Source: Phytomonas francai
Lineage: Eukaryota > Euglenozoa > Kinetoplastea > Trypanosomatida > Trypanosomatidae
DNA length: 64,000 nucleotides
Direction of reading: 5' to 3'
NCBI GenBank assembly: GCA_001766655.1
Contig: MJCC01000009.1
Location: forward strand, 352,526-416,525
Made by a program: the position numbers and the translations under genes. The notes under the pieces were generated by a model. That model saw only the letters and a program-made list of their open reading frames with translations. It made no database searches and was not told the origin of the DNA. Positions 20,998 to 30,586 of this stretch are shown here, piece after piece (positions within the stretch are counted from its first letter, which is position 1; each line of letters opens with the position of its first letter).

Positions 20998-21669
20998 TCA
21001 TACTGAAGGCGATAAGGGTCGTGGATCTGATAAATCTTTGGGCGCATTAAGGGTGTTCTCGCAAGAACTCGATGGTTCCCCAAAGGGTGTATACCGCGAG
21101 TGTCCATGAATAAGAGCGTCCTTCGAAACTGGAGGTGAGGTTTCAGTATCCTCTTGTGAGTTTTGAGCATTGGAAACATCATCCTTGTCAGCCCTCGCGC
21201 GACGAAACTTAAAGCAGGCCCACACGTTGTGGATCAGGCAAGCAATGAACAATACCAGCATCACGACAAATATGATAATTGAAAGGATCAGCATTTTTTT
21301 TGAACTTACACTCAATTTAGACGCATTCGCATGCTCCTTTTCCACTGAAACGGAAGCACCATCAGTCGTAATGGTGCTGCCATGCGCAATAGGGTTCTCA
21401 TAATCCTTAGTGATGAATGGCACCATGGATTCATCGCTTAACGGTAGCATCCATTTTACTAATTGTTTAATGCCGCATATCTTGAGATAGGTTTTCCTTA
21501 CCACACTGCCACCCTTTTGCCAGACATTCTCAAAAAGCCACCCCTTAAGGATGCAGTAAGCATCACGAGGAGTGTTGGAATCCGAGAATTTGGTTGTGTT
21601 GTTTTTAAGGTAATAGCTTTTGTTATGGTTATCCGCATCGAGAAGTCGTTTGGGAGTTGAAAGTGACAT
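20998..21669 (-). CDS. Single-pass membrane protein, hypothetical, 223 aa
   Basis: The N-terminal half is basic and polar (MSLSTPKRLLDADNHNKS). One clear transmembrane segment lies near 128-152 (MLILSIIIFVVMLVLFIACL), followed by a positively charged flank (KFRRARADKD) and a hydrophilic, Ser/Pro-rich tail of ~70 residues. The charge pattern suggests that the C-terminal tail is cytosolic. There is no cleavable signal peptide and no recognised domain. The ATG at 21669 is followed upstream by a strong T-rich tract on the plus strand rather than a purine tract, so the start is less certain than for other genes. Confidence 0.65.
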   Translation of the reverse strand: MSLSTPKRLLDADNHNKSYYLKNNTTKFSDSNTPRDAYCILKGWLFENVWQKGGSVVRKTYLKICGIKQLVKWMLPLSDESMVPFITKDYENPIAHGSTITTDGASVSVEKEHANASKLSVSSKKMLILSIIIFVVMLVLFIACLIHNVWACFKFRRARADKDDVSNAQNSQEDTETSPPVSKDALIHGHSRYTPFGEPSSSCENTLNAPKDLSDPRPLSPSV

Positions 21670-22120
21670 TGTTCCTCTTTTTTTTTGCAGTCAGTGTATA
21701 CTTCCTGATTGCTTATATGAATTTAGACAGATTTGTTAGGTGAATTTGATTTTTTAGAAGAAATGAAATTTGTACGCTTGAAATAATAAAATTATCAAAC
21801 TAGTTAGATAATCTATGAGGGGGGGGGGGGGAGAAGTGTTCATTTTCAAAAAGAAGCATCAAGCCACACTCATTCTCTTACACTTTCAAGTTCCCTGTTC
21901 CGTCCAATATAAATTCCGGAACAAACAAACCGAATAAAATAGGTTTATTGTGCAGATGTTGCGGTCTAAAAGGGCAATGGTTAAATGAAATACCATCTAA
22001 GAGTGAAAAAAAAGGAATCCACTGGTGAAAAAAAGGAACACAATTGATATCTATATGCCTCCCCTCAGAGACTGAAGGTAATCTAGAAAGAAAAAAAAGC
22101 TCAATATCCGAAACTATCAT
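21670..22120. other. Intergenic region with poly-G run
   Basis: Spacer of 450 bases with a 13-G run at 21819-21831 (C on the transcribed strand). An ORF at 21878-22120 starts inside the stop region of the upstream gene and lacks splice signals, so I do not call it. Confidence 0.5.
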
Positions 22121-22723
22121 TTAAAGTGTTTCATCAACCAAAAGAATACTATCCCCTCCGAAATCTTCGATGCCTAATCCCCTCTCATTATCGCCAACGC
22201 GGGGCAGGCAGAACCTGGACACGCGATCTGCGACTGTCCCATGACGCTTTTCCGTCATTATCTCCTGCCTCGCCATGCGACTCTCAAGCTTCATTAAACT
22301 CTCCTCACTTTCCTCAAGTCGTAACTTCAGCTGAGTCAGGCGTCCCTTAACTTCATGCACTTTGGTTTCTAACCCCCTTCGGCGCTCCAGTTCGCTGGTG
22401 GCGGCCTGGATATTATCCTCACAGTTCTTCAAAGCAGTCTGTAAACGCTCCTCTTCCGAGACGAACTGCTGAAGACGCTCATGCTGTGAACGAATTTGGG
22501 CATCTTTAGCACTCAGCTTTTCATCTTGAATACTTTTTCTTTGTGCGTAGCGAAGGCGCTCGACCCGGAGTTGCTCCTCGCGGGATTTATTCTCCAACTG
22601 AAGCGCATTTACACTTTGCTGAAGCTCCTGGACAAGGGCGCGACGTGCTTCAAGAACACGTTCACGCTCACTGAAAATTATAGAACGCGTTTGGTAGTCC
22701 CGAAAAGTGTTGAGATCTTCCAT
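22121..22723 (-). CDS. Coiled-coil protein, hypothetical, 200 aa
   Basis: Residues ~15-165 are an almost continuous alpha-helical coiled coil rich in Glu, Arg, Gln and Leu (RERVLEARRALVQELQQSVN, RLTQLKLRLEESEESLMKLE). The last ~35 residues are non-helical (VGDNERGLGIEDFGGDSILL). There is no globular domain, signal or membrane segment. Such small coiled-coil proteins in kinetoplastids are often cytoskeletal, flagellar or basal-body components, but nothing in this sequence proves that. The stop is TAA at 22121-22123. Confidence 0.8.
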   Translation of the reverse strand: MEDLNTFRDYQTRSIIFSERERVLEARRALVQELQQSVNALQLENKSREEQLRVERLRYAQRKSIQDEKLSAKDAQIRSQHERLQQFVSEEERLQTALKNCEDNIQAATSELERRRGLETKVHEVKGRLTQLKLRLEESEESLMKLESRMARQEIMTEKRHGTVADRVSRFCLPRVGDNERGLGIEDFGGDSILLVDETL

Positions 22724-23487
22724 GAAGAAAGAATAATAGTAAAAGAGCCAATGTCTATACCAAAATTTAATGGGTTGTATAAGCTCTAATGATGGAGAAA
22801 AGAAATATGTTAAGAGAAACGAATGCTAAATGAAGATTTAAAAAAAGAAACGAGCACGCTGATTCGTCAGACCAGTACCAAGGTTGATCCAATTCCAAGA
22901 ATGAAAACTTAAGGAAAAGTATTAATTGATGTCAATATAGATGAGCTTTTAAGCATTTATTTTTGAATTAAGAAAATACAATAAATATCAAGCAGTTTTA
23001 AAAGATAAATGGAGAATGTACGCAACGATACAAACGGCTCAACACCGGTCAAAGTAGAGATTACAATAATAGTCTTCGGAGACGTGCATCATAGATTAAC
23101 GTATGTTTGTTTGCGTGTGTGATGCTTCCAACTCTCATTGGCGAACTAATTCGTACACAAAGATAAATAGATCATAGTCGAAGATTATTGCTCTCTAGAG
23201 GTAATTGTACAACGTCAAATCATGTAACAACACGTCTGTCAAAGCTAGCCTCGGTACCTTCTCGTTCATCGGAAAGAAAAAGAATAGAGACCGAATCCAG
23301 CATCTCTCTTATAATCAGAAGCAGAAAGTTCCCAGATTGAGGATGGAGAAGAGCCACATCGCTTTGCACAACAATCCAAAATACCCTCTATCGGATTCAA
23401 AGTCTGTGTGTGTGTATATAGAGAATTAGAGAAGGGGGTCAGAGGGAAGAGGGAAGAGGGACAAATTCTTCAATACACAAAATACGG

Positions 23488-23610
23488 AAAAAATGGGATC
23501 CGAGTGGTCTGGCGGTCTCACCCGTTGTGGGCGTATTGAGGGGGAACTCGAAAAGCCCGCACAGCGGGCGAGCCGAGTGAGCGGAACAACGATACGCCCT
23601 CCCTACAGGA
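23488..23610 (-). ncRNA. Candidate structured RNA, pseudoknot topology, T6 terminator
   Basis: A GC-rich island inside AT-rich spacer. Complementary segments occur in the order A-B-A'-B': 523-528 with 586-591 (6 bp) and 529-536 with 592-599 (8 bp), numbers being the last three digits of 23xxx. This is a pseudoknot or a two-state switch. Between them sits a hairpin (23555-23560 with 23564-23569, 6 bp, ACA loop) extended by 23547-23549 with 23570-23572. On the minus strand the segment is followed by six T (23493-23488), a possible Pol III stop. No known RNA family was recognised. The 5' end is undefined. Confidence 0.35.
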
Positions 23611-23952
23611 CGAGGTCAACGTCGAGCACCTTTGTTTCTGAGCACCCTTGGACTAAGTCATGTCAACATATTCTCGGTCTTTCCCGAGAAATCTCTAGCT
23701 GATGAAACCACAGCATATCAAACGTGTGAGCACACCGCGTCTTCAGATATCGTTGATATAAACCAGCTTACCTATTGGTGGAGAAACTAAAACCGGGCTG
23801 GGAAGCGACAGCTCTCTCCTGAGATTCTGACGGAAAGCTTCGAAGCTAAAAGGGCATATAAAACCGTATGAGAGCAGTAGAAAAACAAAATGAGTGGGTT
23901 AAGTTCATGCGTGTGGATTTGAACAACCTATCAAACTGTTCTTCAAGAATGA

Positions 23953-24347
23953 GCTTATTGGTACCATGCTACATCCCTTTGGGAAAGAAAAGGTAGGTGA
24001 AGCCCATAATTGGCGATAGGCTGCACTCATACTTCACCAATAGCAATGTCATTCCTTTTACTTTTACTTGCTGACAAAATTCTACAAAGTGTCAGCACGA
24101 TAGTATTTGGGGCTAGCAACTCAAGCAGTTTAAAAGGTAGCAGGGAAAAGAACCACGCACTTTCTCCATAAGTTCCGAAGCTTCGCATGCAATAGGTGTT
24201 CCAGTAAAAATGCCCCTCCTTAACTAGGGCACTGTCATGGAAGGCTGCAAACTAGAAAAACAAGCACAAATAAGTACAATAACTGCATCCCCTGGAATGC
24301 ACACATAACACAACGCACTCGGGGGNGGGGGGGGGGGGGGGGGGAAG
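23953..24347. repeat. Direct repeat, left copy (~380 bp)
   Basis: Nearly identical to 25826-26208 at a constant offset of 1873 bases up to the G tract. Differences seen are G/C at 23960 and C/T at 24316. The match runs through a poly-G tract of unequal length to a shared GGAAG. The copy contains two possible hairpins: GGTGAAG with CTTCACC (31-nt loop) and CTGACA with TGTCAG. The two copies bracket the RING/EF-hand gene. Confidence 0.95.
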
Positions 24348-24569
24348 TTTTGGATATCCTTGATTTTTGATGAGCTAATATGATTTAAGAATAGAAAAGA
24401 CTTCCATGAAGTATATGTATCCAAATATTAGTTTTATTCAATTTACTCTCTCCATCTCCATAAATACTTTTACCTCTCCTAACGCTTCGATGAGTTATTT
24501 TCGTAAATTGAGCATGCATATATAAATGTGATACCACTTTCTATGAATGGTGTGCAAATTCTTATATAT

Positions 24570-25544
24570 TTATTTCACCCCCCGTGAACGAAACAAAATA
24601 AATTCATGCAGGCTAATTATTCCATCTCTGTTTGTATCAATGAGCTGAAACAGCCTCTTTGCTTCCATGGGTGACTGGACCTCCTTGTTTTGCATCATTA
24701 GTCTGATAAACTCATCCATTTGCATAAACCCGTCTTGATTTCCGTCATAAACGCGAAATTGAAGCATAACCGTGTTGTACTGCATCTGTGTCATGCCGTA
24801 AAGAGACTCTGGGTTGGGTTTGTTGTACTTCATCCATGTGAGTAATTCTCCAACAGAAAGCTTCCTGCGTCCGTAAACATCCATGTCATTGAAGATGTGT
24901 TCCACATCTTCACGAGTATGTGCAAAATTCAGCCAATGGGCAAGGCGGAATACCTCGTTATAGTCGAGAAGTCCACTTTCGTCTGAATCAAAGAATAAAA
25001 ACAGCGAGAAAATATGGTCGTATTCATCCTGTTGGATGCCATAAAGTCGCCAAGGCTCCGGACCGTAGGGCTCGATGACCTCATACCGTCGTCGTTGAGC
25101 CCCTCCCGCTGGCATAGACTGCTGCATGCCGACGGAGTTGGCACTGGTCACAACCTGCGCATTCGAGTGGGGGATCGGTGCGTATCCGTACGAGGAAGAC
25201 GGAGGTAAGGAAGGGTTATAAACTAAACCAGCCCCGACTGCGGAGGCCCCGGAGGGCTGGGCACTGCCACAACTGTGGTGCAGGCTCTCCTCACGGGTTC
25301 CACACCACTGGCACTTCCTACATCTCACACGAACCTGCAGTGACAAGTTCACCAATGCCCGATTCGGGGTACGGTAAGATTGGATAGGGGCGCGGCAAAT
25401 TGAACAATTACGTAGAAGTTTACAGCAGTCTCTACAGAAAATGTGACCACAGGGAACCGCTTCCTGGGGGTCCTTCCATGAGTCCATGCATATGCTGCAG
25501 GTTAGCTCCTCATTAAAATCTTGACCAATGCAAAGTGACTGCAT
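24570..25544 (-). CDS. RING finger protein with C-terminal EF-hands
   Basis: The 324-residue protein starts at ATG 25544; longer frames begin with GTG, and on the minus strand a pyrimidine tract plus AG lies at 25553-25580. The RING finger has Cys16, Cys19, Cys32, His34, Cys37, Cys40, Cys47 and Cys50 (CSICMDSWKDP, CGHIFCRDCC, CSIC). A second Cys/His cluster follows (CRKCQWCGTREESLHHSC). After a Pro/Gly-rich linker come four EF-hand-like loops: DSDESGLLDYNE, a degenerate DVYGRRKLSVGE, DGNQDGFMQMDE and DTNRDGIISLHE. RING fingers usually act as ubiquitin E3 ligases, and here Ca2+ binding may regulate it; that coupling is inference. The RING plus Cys/His part resembles the 150-aa protein at 29061-29513. 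Confidence 0.9.
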   Translation of the reverse strand: MQSLCIGQDFNEELTCSICMDSWKDPQEAVPCGHIFCRDCCKLLRNCSICRAPIQSYRTPNRALVNLSLQVRVRCRKCQWCGTREESLHHSCGSAQPSGASAVGAGLVYNPSLPPSSSYGYAPIPHSNAQVVTSANSVGMQQSMPAGGAQRRRYEVIEPYGPEPWRLYGIQQDEYDHIFSLFLFFDSDESGLLDYNEVFRLAHWLNFAHTREDVEHIFNDMDVYGRRKLSVGELLTWMKYNKPNPESLYGMTQMQYNTVMLQFRVYDGNQDGFMQMDEFIRLMMQNKEVQSPMEAKRLFQLIDTNRDGIISLHEFILFRSRGVK

Positions 25545-27148
25545 TAAAATTACTAATAACCTTTGTGGTAAAGAAAAAGATAGCTCGGTCACTTATGCTT
25601 GGACCGCAAATGTAGACAAAACTAAGATTTCACCCTAGTAACAATAAAGAGATTTGAATAGTACAAAGGATAGTAAAACATTTTTTGGGGTGGAGAGTCA
25701 TGCACAGAAACTGCACATCATCAGTAAGCTATTTTCTCCCTTTTTGTCCCGCCCCTCCAGTTAATGCCTTTCGAAAGCTATAGAGGAAATCAGAAACAAC
25801 TAAACTGGAGGGAAGGTATACATGCGCTTATTCGTACCATGCTACATCCCTTTGGGAAAGAAAAGGTAGGTGAAGCCCATAATTGGCGATAGGCTGCACT
25901 CATACTTCACCAATAGCAATGTCATTCCTTTTACTTTTACTTGCTGACAAAATTCTACAAAGTGTCAGCACGATAGTATTTGGGGCTAGCAACTCAAGCA
26001 GTTTAAAAGGTAGCAGGGAAAAGAACCACGCACTTTCTCCATAAGTTCCGAAGCTTCGCATGCAATAGGTGTTCCAGTAAAAATGCCCCTCCTTAACTAG
26101 GGCACTGTCATGGAAGGCTGCAAACTAGAAAAACAAGCACAAATAAGTACAATAACTGCATCCCCTGGAATGCACACATAACACAACGTACTCGGGGGAG
26201 GGGGGAAGGCATGATAAAAAAAAAATATAATAGCAATAGGCATGAATATCACGCGAGCTATGTTGAGTTCAGAAAATAAGAACCTAAGCAGTAAACTCTG
26301 CAAAGTGGGAAAAATAAATGTGAAGGCGAATTCCAACATTTAAATACGTTACAGAACTTATTTTTACCTTCCTTTTCCATTCTTTGATAGCGACGTCGTG
26401 AACAGAACCTTTTTTAGCTCAGGTGCCAAGAATTTATCATTGCGTTTGAAAAATGGTGTACACGTAGACCACTTCTTCATACGTGGGAATGTGAAGCGGG
26501 TTTTTTCTTTAATTCAACACTGTATGCAGCTTTATTCTCTTCCACCTCCAGCAAATCCTCATATGATTTAGACTAAGGGCACAACCAAGGAGGCTATTTT
26601 CCCATGGCTAGCCGAGTCCTTAAGAGGAAATTCCCTCGCTATACGTTATTGAATATGGATATCCATTTGAAACATAACTCGCGCGCCTTTTGACGTGTTC
26701 TTTGTTGATTTTATGTCGTAGTGGGTGACAACGTCATCATGATATACGTTTGCTTTAATAGAGAAGCACTACTGCTCCACTCCATTCCTTTCCGTACATC
26801 TAAGCAAAGCCTATGGTGAAGTGAAATAGGATGAACCAGCAGGTCTTTCAATAGCACGCCTAAAATTTTATGCACGTTATCAGAGTCGCTTTATTTCCAA
26901 TACATACGTATGTGATATAAGCGTCAGGTTAAACTTAAAGAATGGAAAAAGGTACTAGAAATGTAGTCATAGTCGAACCGTTTCATTTTTTATTTTAAAG
27001 GATAAGCTTCTCAATCTGCAACCTGTCTGTTACGCAAAAGTAAATCGGTTTTTAATGTGCTAGAAAATGTAAAGATCAAGATAGCCTTGTGATTTGGCTC
27101 AAGGCGAAGAAGGCGAAAAGTGGGCATCTTGCATAAATTTACACCCCC
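25545..27148. other. Long non-coding region with second repeat copy
   Basis: About 1.6 kb between HDAC and the RING/EF-hand gene. It holds the right copy of the direct repeat (25826-26208). The remaining sequence is AT-rich with no supported ORF. Confidence 0.6.
25826..26208. repeat. Direct repeat, right copy (~380 bp)
   Basis: Second copy of the element at 23953-24347, same orientation. Here the terminal G tract is shorter (GGGGGAGGGGGG) and is followed by the same GGAAG, after which the copies diverge. No terminal inverted repeats, target-site duplication or coding capacity were seen. Confidence 0.95.
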
Positions 27149-28654
27149 TCAGTCACGGAACCGTCTTTTCTTTCCAGTGAGCGATGTTGATCGAAGCCGC
27201 TTATTTGAGTCGTTTACCTCGGCCTTGACCTCAGGAGCTTGCGTGGGAGGGACTGGCACAAGTGTGCTGTCATCTATCTCCCATTGCGACTCCGACGTCA
27301 CGCAGTTGGATGAGGAAGTGGACCTTTGAGCTAAAATCGCATATCTCCACAACTTTGCCGCGCAGACCGTCCGCGTGAAGCCCTGACGTATATGCCGTGC
27401 CGCCTGCATCTGCGACCGCAGACTCATACACAGCTCCCGCCAATAGCGCAGGCTCTCGTCCAGGCCGAGAGGCTGATCCACGTCGGGGTCGAGGTAGACA
27501 TGGAGGGTGGGTCTGAGCGGGGCGCATTCCCTGCGGTACTGCATGTAGTACGGATCGCTTCGCGGGATATAGCAAGGGATCTGCGCGGCCGTCCTCCCGA
27601 GGGCGGTGGCGGTGTGAATCGCCCAGCACTTGGCGGTGTGGAAGACGTGGTAGCCGCCCCCTCCGAGCAGCGCAGTGGGCAGGCCCAGCGAGAGGACATC
27701 GGTGACGCACTGTGTGTGAGTGAGCGTGGAGACGCAAAGCCGGCCGATAAGGTCGCCGGCGATGGTGTCCGCGCCGCACTGCATCACGACCGCCTCGGGG
27801 TCAAAGCAGGCCACCGACGCCGTCAGGGCGGTGCGAAAAGAAAGCAGATAGGCCGCGTCCCCTGTGAAGGCGGGGAGCGGGACGTTTACAGCGAAGCTGT
27901 GCGCGGACTCGGCGCCGCCGTAGCCCCCGGAACCCGGGAAAAAGCCGTCGCCAAACTGGTGCAGCGACAACGTAAGGACGCGGGGGTTGCCATTAAACGC
28001 CCCCTCGACTCCATCCCCGTGATGCACATCGAGATCGATGTATAGCACCCTCTGAAAGCGACGCAAAAGTCGGCGGATACATAGTACAATATCATTGACG
28101 AAACAAAACCCGCTGGCATGCGCAGCCGCTGCATGGTGCATGCCTCCAGCCCAGTTCATGGCAATGCGCGCCTCCCCCTGAACAAGCGCCTCCGCGCACG
28201 CCAGGGAAGCCCCAGCCTGACTCTCAACTAGCGACCACACCTCCGGGAACAAGGGGCAGTCCCCCTTCAGTGACCCAACCGGAACGTCGAACTCTTTCTG
28301 GAAAGACAGTGCGGTGGCCTCAAAAGGATTCATACAGATGCTCGGGGCATTGCGAAGGCATTCCAAATATGCATGTCGATGAAACGCACCCATCTCCTCA
28401 AAGCTGGCAGGACGTGCCTGGGCAATGGTCATCTCCTTGTCGAGTCCCAATGAACGCACTAAAGCGTGTAGGGCGCGAACCCGAGAAGGTCGCATGACAT
28501 GCCCCTCTGCATATGCAATGGCAGTCACTGTGTAGTCGACAAAATAAATAACCTTTTTTGAAGGTAACGGTGGCAATGAGGATAAGCTAAAAGAGGATGG
28601 TAAGGGCACACGCGGGTCAAGGCTGAAGGTGAAAGGGCACTCAAAAGAGTGCAT
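27149..28654 (-). CDS. Class I-type histone deacetylase
   Basis: The 501-residue protein starts at ATG 28654 (MHSFECPFTF). The longer frame to 28822 is AT-rich, hydrophobic and crosses a pyrimidine tract plus AG, so it is 5' leader. Catalytic features are complete: NWAGGMHH (His173, His174), YIDLDVHHGDGV with zinc ligands Asp209 and His211, CGADTIAGD with Asp296, and GGGGYH with the transition-state Tyr335. SGFCFVNDIV and FFPGSG also match HDAC1/Rpd3-type enzymes. It should remove acetyl groups from lysines on histones or other proteins. The usual class I tail is replaced by ~60 residues ending in a basic KKRRFRD that could be a nuclear signal. The gene is GC-rich in its core. Confidence 0.95.
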   Translation of the reverse strand: MHSFECPFTFSLDPRVPLPSSFSLSSLPPLPSKKVIYFVDYTVTAIAYAEGHVMRPSRVRALHALVRSLGLDKEMTIAQARPASFEEMGAFHRHAYLECLRNAPSICMNPFEATALSFQKEFDVPVGSLKGDCPLFPEVWSLVESQAGASLACAEALVQGEARIAMNWAGGMHHAAAAHASGFCFVNDIVLCIRRLLRRFQRVLYIDLDVHHGDGVEGAFNGNPRVLTLSLHQFGDGFFPGSGGYGGAESAHSFAVNVPLPAFTGDAAYLLSFRTALTASVACFDPEAVVMQCGADTIAGDLIGRLCVSTLTHTQCVTDVLSLGLPTALLGGGGYHVFHTAKCWAIHTATALGRTAAQIPCYIPRSDPYYMQYRRECAPLRPTLHVYLDPDVDQPLGLDESLRYWRELCMSLRSQMQAARHIRQGFTRTVCAAKLWRYAILAQRSTSSSNCVTSESQWEIDDSTLVPVPPTQAPEVKAEVNDSNKRLRSTSLTGKKRRFRD

Positions 28655-29060
28655 ACCATGCACAAGATTAGCAATTATTAGGGGCTTTGGTGCGTATTGC
28701 CTAATCTTATAAAATGAAAACGAGAAGTAAAGGGATAAAATGTAAAACGATTGCATTATTAAAAATAGAGAACATTCACTAAAACAAAAATAAGGCGAAA
28801 GATAGTTATACCTATCTAGCAAGTTAATTTACCGATGTATGTACGTATGCATATACATATATATATCAAGAAAAACACTGAATTACTGTAATATTCTTTT
28901 CTAAAGGAACAAAAAGCAAAGATATGAATAAAAAGCATACCATATGGATGACACAAAGGCTATTCAAAAATACCAAAATGGGAAAAGAGGAACACTGAAA
29001 AGTAAGATATACAAAACACCCAGATTTTACGGAAGAAAGTACATATTGTCTTGCTCAATT
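28655..29060. other. Intergenic region, no gene seen
   Basis: AT-rich spacer of about 400 bases carrying the HDAC leader and splice signals on the minus strand. Confidence 0.55.
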
Positions 29061-29513
29061 TTATCGGGCGTTGTATTGGGTCGTAGCAAGCTGAATGCCA
29101 ACCACCGTGTCATTGTATCGCGTCGCCTGTGCTACGCGTGGCGGGTGCAACGGCTGGTTCGTAGCGATACTAAACCACTCGTCGTCGTTGAGTCGTGGGT
29201 AGCTCTGAAACATAGTGTGGACATCGTGAGAATCACATCGATGCGCTATAGATGCCTTTCGGGATCCACGCCACCCGCAGCTAGAACACAGCACCTGCAC
29301 CTTCAACGTCTCTTGAATAATACTATCGCTCGGTGAATGTCTGCTAAGGGTTCTGCTATGGCAAATATGACAGTGAGTAATGGTATCAGGTACGCAATGC
29401 GAACAGAAAATGTGTCCACAGTTAAGCTGCACCGGGTCAGTCCAAGTGTCAAAACAAACCTGACACTCCATATGTGCAGCAACATGCGCTGCTGTGCATG
29501 CGTTCTTGGGCAT
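29061..29513 (-). CDS. Small RING finger protein, 150 aa
   Basis: The RING finger spans residues ~17-51: CQVCFDTW, CGHIFCSHC and CHIC supply a C3HC4 set. A second Cys/His cluster follows (CSSCGWRGSRKASIAHRC). The remaining 55 residues are unremarkable. The same RING plus Cys/His layout, with the same linker length, is found in the larger RING/EF-hand protein at 24570-25544, about 3.5 kb away on the same strand with HDAC between them. They are probably old tandem duplicates, one of which gained or lost the EF-hand half. A ubiquitin-ligase role is expected from the RING alone; targets unknown. Confidence 0.85.
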   Translation of the reverse strand: MPKNACTAAHVAAHMECQVCFDTWTDPVQLNCGHIFCSHCVPDTITHCHICHSRTLSRHSPSDSIIQETLKVQVLCSSCGWRGSRKASIAHRCDSHDVHTMFQSYPRLNDDEWFSIATNQPLHPPRVAQATRYNDTVVGIQLATTQYNAR

Positions 29514-29775
29514 TGTCAGGTGGATATATTTGCAATATGGTGTACTCTGTATATATTTCCTGAGAAAAGCAAATTAATAATGAAACGGAAAGCCTTGTGT
29601 ATCGAGCCCAGTAGCAAAAGCTCTGGAAGAAAAAAAGTATGTATAGAAAAAAGGAAAAAACAATCGCACTACTAAAGTATATAATGTAAAGGAACAAAAT
29701 CAACCTATTCTCTTTTTCAAAAAAAGACTGAACTCGGAGAAATGGGTTATAGGGAAAATGGAAATTTAAAAAAGA

Positions 29776-29973
29776 TCATATTTCAATCGCATAAGGAATT
29801 TGGATTCTCTTAATTTCGCTCTCAGGTAGGTCTTTTCCTTTATATTTACTGTTGAAAGTTGTACTTGCGTCTTTACAAGATGAAAAAGGAACAAGGCGTA
29901 TAATAAATACAGACATCATCACGATGCTTAGAATTTTCAATAAAGGTAGTGTAATCACCGCCAAACCTGCCAT
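29776..29973 (-). CDS. Small single-pass membrane protein, 65 aa
   Basis: A short frame with unusually good start context: on the minus strand a pyrimidine tract (complement of 30001-30024) is followed by AG at 29999-29998 and the ATG at 29973. The N-terminus is a hydrophobic helix of ~28 residues (MAGLAVITLPLLKILSIVMM onward), then a polar, basic tail (NSKYKGKDLPESEIKRIQIP). Size and layout resemble small subunits of mitochondrial inner-membrane complexes or tail-exposed ER proteins. No family is recognised. Confidence 0.6.
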   Translation of the reverse strand: MAGLAVITLPLLKILSIVMMSVFIIRLVPFSSCKDASTTFNSKYKGKDLPESEIKRIQIPYAIEI

Positions 29974-30586
29974 TTTTTTTATTTGATATTTGTCAAACTA
30001 CAAAAAAGAAGGATCTGGAAAGAATCATTATAATCTTACACTGCACCCCTCCCTTGATTAAGTGAACTTGATGCGCCTTCAGGATAAAAATGCTAAAATT
30101 AGAGTGAACAAGAATATCTTCCTATAGAATAGGATCATACTAAAACATTTTCTTGGAAATATTTTAACCTCGAATACATACAAAGATTTAAATTTAGCAT
30201 TCAAATATCCTTTTGGATCTTTGGTTGTCTTATACACTACACATGCGTACATGTGATTGAGAATATAACTGAAAGCTTTGTGTCTAAAGTTTCATTTGCG
30301 AAGGTCTATGGGATGAATGAAGTGGAATAAAGAGCTACAACTGTTACCAAACGGCTTTAGACGATATCGACCCCCTCCCCACTTGTGTATGAATACAAAA
30401 TCATGCTTTGAGGTATTTCATCTTTGCAGAGAATACCTTCAAAAAAAAAAAAAAGTAATGAGCCATACATGTATGCATCTGCACATCTATATATCCGCCA
30501 ATGCTTTGATTCTCATTTACACAGTATCGTTCCTTTTCCGTCTCGTTTTCCCAAATAGACCTACACATTTTGTAAATATATTATAG
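29974..30586. other. Intergenic region, no gene seen
   Basis: About 610 bases, AT-rich. It holds the minus-strand pyrimidine tract and AG for the 65-aa gene (about 29998-30024) and an A run at 30440-30453. Confidence 0.55.

Larger units (their letters stand above)
22724..24569. other. Long non-coding region with structured GC-rich island and repeat copy
   Basis: About 1.85 kb without a supported protein gene. It contains a GC-rich structured segment at about 23488-23610, the left copy of a direct repeat at 23953-24347, and a poly-G tract with one ambiguous base at 24326. Confidence 0.6.

Noticed and set aside
21878..22120. 80-codon minus-strand ORF after the coiled-coil gene
   Set aside because: It begins at the stop of that gene with no splice signal, and has no recognisable features.
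23493..23702. 69-codon plus-strand ORF over the structured GC island
   Set aside because: Wrong strand for the array, no splice context; the sequence is better explained by RNA structure.
23488..23780. SRP (7SL) RNA, telomerase RNA or class II tRNA in the GC island
   Set aside because: I found no SRP helix 8 motif, no TTAGGG-type template and no T arm; a GAGTGGTCTGG match to class II D arms stands alone.
23953..26208. Direct repeats as termini of an insertion sequence or LTR element
   Set aside because: No terminal inverted repeats, target-site duplication, primer site or reverse transcriptase; the enclosed gene is a RING/EF-hand protein.
28655..28822. N-terminal extension of HDAC to 28822
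   Set aside because: Its codons cross a pyrimidine tract and AG and translate to a hydrophobic low-complexity string; ATG 28654 is preferred.
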